A stretch of DNA of 64,000 nucleotides, taken from positions 19,730,708 through 19,794,707 of the forward strand of contig OY829329.1 of assembly GCA_963691655.1 (NCBI GenBank), in the 5' to 3' direction. How positions within the stretch are numbered: position 1 is the stretch's first letter; every line of letters starts with the position of its first letter. A program made the position numbers and the translations under genes. Source of the DNA: Toxonevra muliebris (Eukaryota; Arthropoda; Insecta; Diptera; Pallopteridae). Shown piece by piece: positions 34,761-64,000 of this stretch. Below the pieces are notes generated by a model. That model saw only the letters and a list, made by a program, of their open reading frames with translations, was not told the origin of the DNA and did no database searches.

Positions 34761-36720
34761 ATTTCTCAAATTAATATACCTTGAAGTTGCTTTACACTGT
34801 TATATAATCCGCTTGGAACGAATCCAAAAAGTTTTCATCTAGTATTCTCTTCAATCTCTTCATTTCAATGAATCAATTCCATCATACGCTTCACATTGTA
34901 TGCTCATAAATTTAAAATCATTGAGTAACAAGAGAACTATCCTTTCTTTAATCTTCGTTTTTGATATAATTTGTGGTAATGTGGATTGCGCCTCTCTTCT
35001 TGAACGTATTCACTTCAATACTCCAATTAGAGTTCTTCGTAGCTTTGATACGTTTAATCAAAGAATATATAATACATAGAAGGCGCATCTCTCAAAATTT
35101 TTCCAAAATATGTTTCGGGTGCGGGCGGTCGCAGTTAAGAGGAAGAGCAAAGCCACTCATTTATTTTGCTTTTACTCTCTCCCATGCACTCTCATGGTGT
35201 TTTTTTTCTTAGGCTCTCGCATATCGTTACAGAGTACTGCCAAGTGAGACGGCGTATAGTTTCATATGAATGGGTTTTTTGCAGAGAATATGTGATTTTT
35301 TTGCGTTGTTGCCGATTATCAATATTGCTTTCAAACCTAATTATTTTTTTTTTCAATTTGTGACCCAAAATTATGGTCGTAGCTAAATTTCTTTTTAGTA
35401 ATATTTTTTTTGTATTCGAAAAAGCATAAAAAGTTGAAATCAATCGATTTAGAAAGAAAGAAACCAATCGAAAGAAAGTCCATTTCATTTTTGGATTTTA
35501 AATGTTCTAGATTTGCAAAATATCATCATCAAAACATGTTTTCCAGAAAGACGTCGACGGGATCGCTCATTACTCATAATGTTTTAAAGATTTTTAAATA
35601 GAGATTAGTTAAAATTAAGTTCAATACATGTTCTTTTAGATAATAAATAGTTTTTATAAAAAACTTTATTAGTTTACCTGAAAAAAATCTTGAAAAATAC
35701 CTATTTTTCGCATCACAACTTGGGATTTGAATTTTATAACCTGTGCCATACATAAAAGCACACCGGCTTTGCGATGTAAATTCTGCTAAATAATGAAAAT
35801 ACCAGCTCATATTACTACCACGAAAACAAAAAAAAAAAAAAAAGAAACATGAAAAAAAAAAAAATACAAAACTCTCATTAAAAAAACTCTCTCATTAAAC
35901 AAATCCAACAACAAAGAGAAACAAACTATTTCAACCACTCATTGGTTTTATGAGAACAACTGAATTTTGAGTGTAAACTGGAGGCAGTTATGACTCCATA
36001 GAACAAAATTTTTGTGCAAATAAATTTGTTCGTGATGCACCTTCTATGTATTATATATTCTTTGGTTTAATATTGGCTTCATTAAAACTGTATATGGTTT
36101 AAATACTCCTATTGCAAGAGCTCTTACTGAATTTAATCGAATAAAAAATATGGTGGAGATGATTTTTCAACTAACAAAACTGTTTTTTTAAATTTGCTAA
36201 AAACTTCTTATGATTAATTTCTTATTTTTCTCTTAATTTATAGTTAAGTTTCCTATTAGTCTAAAATTATATATAAATAAAATTAACGGTACAGAACGAT
36301 ATGACGAAATCAATATGAAATTCATGTAACACCGCAGTTTCATATGGTGCTGATTAGTTTGAATTATGTCCGTTGGTTTTTTGAACAAATAATAAGGGCC
36401 CAAAAATGGGCCAATGAAATGCAAATTAAATAAGTTGCAGCATCAAACTTCGATATTGCTGACGACGACATATTTATTTCCATGAGATAAAGGAGTTGCT
36501 GTTTATATATTTTTGAGCGCTGAAACCAAATCAGGCTACATTATTTTCACATTGCACCTTATTTTTAAACTGAAAAACGAACCGTCCTACCGTGAATAAA
36601 CAATCCGTCCTACTGGCGCAAAAGAAACACCCGATTTTATTTAGCTATTTTAGTTGCTGATACTTTTTTTTGACCCATTATTATTATTTGAAAGGCACTT
36701 CGACCTATGTATAAGATCTA
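34761..36720. other. Non-coding, low-complexity interval
   Basis: No gene was recognised. A-rich tracts at 35826-35866 look like a retroposition poly(A) end. Short open frames here have no conserved motif. Confidence 0.4.
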
Positions 36721-36838
36721 TTGTACCAAAGCCCCAAGAAAGAAAGTAAAATAGATAAGAAACCATACCCTGGCGCGGGAACCGAACACGGGCCTCAGGG
36801 GCAAGAGTCTGTAACGCTGCCATTAGACCGCAGATGTG
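36721..36838 (-). mobile_element. tRNA-derived SINE, copy 1
   Basis: On the minus strand a tRNA-like head has an A-box-like GCGGTCTAATGGCAGCGTTA and a B-box-like GTTCGGTTCCC. A tail containing GGCTTTGGTACAA follows. Head and tail recur together at 50988-51105, which marks a SINE family rather than a tRNA gene. Confidence 0.75.
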
Positions 36839-36989
36839 ATGGTTGGACCTACAGTTTAACGCCAGTTCTGAAAGGTGCAGTGGCAATTTGTTATCATATG
36901 GTGGTTTTGCCATTGCCTATCAATGTACACTTTTTTATAATTCTCATTCACTTCATATCGATAGTGAATATAAGGTCATAGGAATGAAC

Positions 36990-37075
36990 TACCAGATCAA
37001 GACGGGAATCGAACCCGCAACCTCCTCGGCGAAAGTTTGGTACACTATCCAGGTAAACCATCGAGGTCGTCTTTT
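36990..37075 (-). mobile_element. tRNA-like sequence, second type
   Basis: Minus-strand reading gives ACCTCGATGGTTTACCTGGA (A-box region), then GCGGGTTCGATTCCCGT, a perfect T-arm with B box. No 7-bp acceptor stem could be formed, so it is more likely a SINE head or tRNA relic than a working tRNA. Confidence 0.55.
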
Positions 37076-37167
37076 TTGTTTTTTTATTTATATGGTATTT
37101 TAAAATGTTGACCTACAGTATTTATACAAATTTGAGACCTTTTTATGGCATCACTTATCTCTATTTC

Positions 37168-37187
37168 TCTCTCTCTCTCTCTCTCTT
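37168..37187. repeat. (TC)n microsatellite
   Basis: About ten TC units. Confidence 0.85.
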
Positions 37188-37189
37188 AC

Positions 37190-38220
37190 GAACTACTGCA
37201 AACTCGCTAAATTGAGAGATTATTCCATTATATTCCAGTTATTCCGCATTCTTGAGCAGTACAGATTCATGGTTTGTTTAGGTCAAGGTAAATTTATATA
37301 TGGTGGAGTTACCAGCAACTAATTCTTCTTCTTCAAACAACAAAGATGTATTGTTCATCTTTATCTAGGTGTATTCTGTTTCTTTTTGCTTCAAAAATGT
37401 CAAAGTCGTGATGATGTAAGACACCATCTACAAAAAAATGAAAGCACCTTCCGATAGAATGATGACTTTTGCGTTACCTTACACCTATATGATACTGTGA
37501 GGTAAAATCAAATTACAATGGGTTAAAAGAAAAATATATATATTCCAAGTAGTCACACTCATCCTTCGATATGGTACTTTATTTCCACATTTCCCTTTTG
37601 CACGGTTTATATCTATTCATATTTCGTAGAATCCTTGCCTCATTTTAAACTGTTTCACACGGTTTCGATTTACTTGATTTTTCGTGTAACGTATCTACCG
37701 TCACTATATATCTATATAGTTGGAACAGATATATGCAGAAATAAATAACCATTATAAAATAAATTCAAAATTGTCGGTGTTAATTTCTAGCTGTAAATAA
37801 AAAATTGGTAGATCGTTCGAAACTTTAACATCACTATGACGCTAATCACTTTTAGCTATCTCAAGAAAATTGAAAAGTAACTGTTTTAGAATTTTTCACA
37901 TTTAATAAATATTGTTGAAATATAACAATACAATGGATTGTGCCGTAATATAAAACATTGCATAAAAAACTGCTGGGGGGTCATTCCATATGTGTTTTAA
38001 ATCGTCACAGTGGAGATTGCAATAATTAAAATCTGATATAATATGACAATTAATTTTTTTAGTTTTAAGTAGCTACTTCGCTAAAATATTTTCGAGTACG
38101 TACTTGCAAATCAAAATTAGTTTTCTTATTAAAAGTTAGAATTATTATCAATATATTTATTTATATCACTAATTCAATCAAAAGATTTTTTTCTTCGCTT
38201 CGCTTTCATTTTTATTTTAT
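37190..38220. other. Non-coding interval
   Basis: No gene or clear element was seen. Confidence 0.4.
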
Positions 38221-38223
38221 ATT

Positions 38224-38587
38224 GGTGGCGTTTCACGTATGCAAAATCAGAAAAGCTGATTTCGAAGTGATTAATCAAAAATTAGTAATCAGTGTTTACG
38301 TCTTAGAAACGGCATGATGCATTAGTTGTAAAATTTTTGAAAATCATTAAATTCTAGTTTGTGAAATGCTTTAATTTCCTTCTAAAAATAAAATTATGAA
38401 CGATTTCAAACTTGGGTCGAGCTTGTCAACTGTCAAAGTTTTGAGAAATCATGCTGAGCTGAAAAATAAGAAAAATAATATAATTACAAAATGGAAGCAG
38501 ATTTCCTAATCAGAAACACTCAGCGACGCGTTTCTAACAAACTTTGTAATTAGCTTTTCTGATTTTGCATTCGCGAAACGCACCCAT
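38224..38587. mobile_element. MITE with GTGGCGTTTC / GAAACGCAC ends
   Basis: The left end GGTGGCGTTTCACGTATGCA, then AAATCAGAAAAGCT, and the complement of the right end, GGTGCGTTTCGCGAATGCAA, then AATCAGAAAAGCT, form terminal inverted repeats of about 35 bp. The ~365-bp element has no coding frame. Confidence 0.8.
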
Positions 38588-38599
38588 TAGTTGACAATA

Positions 38600-39630
38600 T
38601 ATTTGTAAAATGTTTTGGGGAAAATTTTCAAAAAGGTTCCAGTAAAACTGGATAAGTTTGCAATTATTATTTTAAAACAATCCAGGTCCCGAACGGTTGC
38701 TGCTAGAGCCTAAGTATTTGGGAAATCATTAAAGAAAGGGTCAAACAAAAAATGTTTTTTTCGTAGCCACCTTAATATACTTGCATATGCATGTGTAAAT
38801 CCCATAGGAAATGTGGTACGTATTGTTTTAACGCCAGATTTCATAATTAGAGACTATAACTTACCATATAGGACTTGCAGCTTCAAACGTGACTAAAAAA
38901 AAATAAAATTTCAAATCAAAACTAAAGAAAAAAGAAAATAAGAATGTCAAAATTACTAGGATATAAAAAAATCCATATCTTGTAAACCAGAGAAGTCTTT
39001 AATTGTTACCTTATGATATATAATGAAAATGATTTTGATACAAAATTTTGGGGGAAAACAAATAGTTTTTGAAAGATATGAAAATCCATAAAGTCAGATA
39101 AACAACGAAAAACATTACAATTCAGAAATTTTAACTTGTATATTTATGTACATAATATTCATATATTGGTATGTTATAATTGTTTTTTAATTTATGTTAA
39201 ATAATATGAGTACTTATATCAATAGCAATACAACTTTTCAAATGTTATTTTACTATATAGTGATCATTTTGACTAGAAACACTTAATACGAGTTTATGTA
39301 AATGTTAATGAAATAATTTTAAATATGTAAAGTAACTAAAAAGTATTTTGATATTAACTATCTTAATGTTAGTATAAATTAAGATTTCAATTGAGAGATC
39401 GACTTAAGAACAAAAGAAAAATATTATTTTTTTTTTATGAAATGGTAATGAAAAAAAAAAAATATTTATAATTTAAGAAACATTTTGTACAAGTTTTAGT
39501 GTGTAAAAAAAAAGTTTAAGGAAATAGATTTGGTATAATCTTAAAATATACAATATTGAATTTCATTGAATTCATTCACGCATATCTCCTTGCGAATATA
39601 GCTGCGCTTATTTATTATAACCGACATTGT
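38600..39630. other. 3' flank of the PRDM gene
   Basis: AT-rich and without a recognisable gene; it presumably includes the PRDM 3' UTR at its right end. Confidence 0.4.
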
Positions 39631-39636
39631 CGTTTT

Positions 39637-62124
<22,488 letters not shown>

Positions 62125-63500
62125 ATTTAAAAAAAAAAACAGTTTATGAATTATGTTCTTATAGTTTCAATAAAGTATATGTAAATATGTTTACAATTTG
62201 CAAACTTTTATAATTTTTTTTTCGTAACAAAAAACAAAACAACAGAGCAAAAATAATTGAATTGAACTTTGTTTATACTCTAAAACGCGATCAGTAAAAA
62301 AAAACTGTTTCGTTTTTTCGTTCACAAAGACATTTTAAAAAGAGGACCCATTTCCTTCAATGCTCGACTAATACTGTCCGATCAGGATTGTCCGTACTAA
62401 CCATGACCTTCTAAAAGAAATAGCGCACACACACTTGATACACCACACTAACTGCAAGACCGAAAAAATTAAGAGCCACTCAGGCAAGCTCATTTAGCTC
62501 AACGCTCCAATACGTTACCAAAAACAAGATCAACATTACACAACGTTAATTTAATCGATTGATCGCATATACCTATTTACAGGTAGCGGCTTGACTTTTC
62601 GCCAAGACAATTGTAAAGCAGCTTAAGAAAACAACGCTTGAGTATTGCCGTCACCTGTTGCCTTGTTTGGTGTGTGTGTGTTTTTGTTGTTGTTGTTTTG
62701 CTCTTATTGCTGTTGTTACTTGCGTTGTTGTTGTTATTATTGTTTTTCTTGTTGTTATTGTTTAATTTTTTCTTTAAGACGTTAAGTGTTTGCCTGAGCA
62801 ACTTTTTGAATGAAATCAAGTAGGAAACCCACACATACCTGTTTTGTGAATGCTGCTTGCTCTCTTGAGTCAGTTGAGAGTGTTTTGAGCCAAAAGATGG
62901 CAAATGAGTTGAGATAATGTTAAAAGCGTCTCCACACGTTTGAAGGCAAAACAACCTGTTTACTACGTCCCATTCATAATTTTCGATTGAATCGTTTCCA
63001 TTCTAGAGAGAGTACACATATTAAAGTTCCATAAGTTCTGTTGAGTGAAAAAAGCAAGAAAAAAAAAACAAGTTAAGAAAAGTATTCTGGATTTTCCAAG
63101 TGAATGCATCTCTTTCATTGTTACGAAAAAAAATTAACTCCGCCCTTTATTCTGCAGACTTTGGCGTATGTTATTTCATTATTTCAATACAATTTTGAAT
63201 TTTATTTGTACGTTAACAACCAGTTTAAAAGGAACTGTATTTTCAATATGCCAGAAGAACACTTTGTAATGAATTTAAGCTATATGCTATTCAATCAAAA
63301 AGCTACTAATTATATTATTTAGAGCCCTTCAAAAATATTAAAAGAATTATATTAATATTGCGGTCGCCTTGACGTATATAGTATGTGCGTATGGAAACTA
63401 GCAACAGTAAAAATTGCCTACGAAAAGCTTTTCGCTTCGCTGTTCAGATTGATCACTTCATTCGTGTACAAATATAACACGTACAACCTGTATAAATGCG
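62125..63500. other. Region upstream of the PRDM start codon (probable 5' UTR and promoter)
   Basis: On the minus strand, CAAAACAGGTATGTGTGG near 62829-62846 is a good 5' splice site, so a 5' UTR exon could end at about 62838. A (TTG/TTA)n-rich tract lies at 62670-62765. No promoter element can be fixed. Confidence 0.35.
62670..62765. repeat. TTG/TTA-rich trinucleotide repeat
   Basis: Imperfect GTT, TTG and TTA triplets over ~95 bp just upstream of PRDM exon 1 on the coding strand. Confidence 0.8.
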
Positions 63501-63649
63501 AAAAGCTCGGCCAAGCCACTCATCCAGCTACTGTGTCATAATAGTAAGCAAGCAATATATATTTATAAACCTTTAAGTGCCTGGTTATATTTTTGTTAGT
63601 GAAATGGCGGAAGAAAAGAGATACAGAAGGACCCTTTGCATTCCTTACA

Positions 63650-63928
63650 AAACATCTTAAATAATGTTGTCAGTGGTATGTCAGGAACTATTTCAAAATG
63701 ACTGATGAGCAGTTCCAACATATCATCCGCCTAATCAAAAGCGACATCGAAAAATGTCAGACAAATTTTGTTAATATCATTCTACCAGATCAGCAACTCG
63801 AAGTCACCCAAAGGTTTTTAGCATTTGGCGCATCATATAGAAGTTTGTCTTATCAAACTCGGTTTTCTCATTTTTTCTTAGTGTATTGCATTCCGAAAGT
63901 ATTGCAAAGAAATTTGGATGCATATTAA
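63650..63928 (+). pseudogene. PIF/Harbinger-type transposase N-terminal fragment
   Basis: The frame including and preceding the ATG at 63698 reads WYVRNYFKMTDEQFQHIIRL, then LPDQQLEVTQRFLAFGASYR and SLSYQTRFSHFFLVYCIPKV. This is the typical N-terminal region of Harbinger/PIF transposases (YFRMS..F..LL, then R..L.VTLRFLATG.SY.SL). A stop follows at 63926-63928, before the catalytic DDE domain. It might resume beyond the window, but the broken reading suggests a relic. Confidence 0.75.
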
Positions 63929-64000
63929 GAATTTGTACTTAAAGGTAATGGTTTATATATGCTTCTATTGTTCCGGTCACTGTATTTCGAATTTTTTATA

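Noticed and set aside
62577..62954. Long minus-strand frame upstream of PRDM exon 1, possibly coding
   Set aside because: It runs through a TTG/TTA repeat giving Asn/Lys runs and crosses a likely splice donor at ~62838; it is more likely 5' UTR and repeat.

Overview
The window is eukaryotic nuclear DNA from an insect, very probably a higher fly (Diptera, Cyclorrhapha). It is AT-rich and intron-bearing, with canonical GT-AG splice sites. Its conserved genes include dipteran or arthropod types: a dpr-family immunoglobulin protein, an insect neutral lipase and a Pol II subunit nearly identical to the Drosophila protein. It is crowded with mariner, Tc1-like, hAT-like and non-LTR relics, MITEs and tRNA-derived SINEs. 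A tephritid-like fly is a guess from overall character, not shown by the sequence.

Layout. 1-1137 (-): 5' half of the ribonucleotide reductase large subunit gene (RnrL), running off the left edge. 2621-6662 (+): S-adenosylmethionine decarboxylase (SamDC), 7 exons, the last intron swollen by a Tc1-like relic. 6858-8326 (-): mitochondrial acylglycerol kinase (Mulk/AGK), tail-to-tail with SamDC. 8486-18080: gene-poor, with two ~0.6 kb MITE copies in inverted orientation (one holding a nested ~1.2 kb hAT-like insertion), a foldback element, a 0.7 kb TIR element and a mariner fossil. 18288-20941 (+): dpr-family Ig-domain gene whose first exon(s) were not found. 22440-22800: another mariner fossil. 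23330-24797 (+): ribophorin I (OST subunit 1). 25880-26274 (-): non-LTR reverse transcriptase fossil. 26509-28230 (-): ALG6 glucosyltransferase (gny), with an apparent 1-nt frameshift in exon 3. 29160-30362 (-): RNA polymerase II subunit RPB9 (RpII15). 32462-33554 (+): secreted pancreatic-lipase-like enzyme. 33730-34760: non-LTR reverse transcriptase fossil. 36721-37075: tRNA-derived SINEs. 39637-62124 (-): PR/SET-domain C2H2 zinc-finger gene (PRDM type), seven coding exons, with introns of 6.0 kb and 14.3 kb full of transposon relics. 63650-63928 (+): PIF/Harbinger-type transposase fragment at the right edge.

How the genes relate. RnrL and SamDC are divergent across 1.5 kb; they supply deoxynucleotides and polyamines, both needed in proliferating cells. 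Ribophorin I and ALG6 are convergent neighbours in one pathway: ALG6 adds the first glucose to the lipid-linked oligosaccharide that the ribophorin-containing oligosaccharyltransferase transfers to protein. The other genes have no evident functional link. I found no bacterial-type operon, CRISPR array, rRNA gene or convincing functional tRNA gene. The most informative oddities are the ALG6 frameshift, the nested hAT-like insertions with recognisable 8-bp target duplications, and the density of small inverted-repeat elements inside the PRDM introns.
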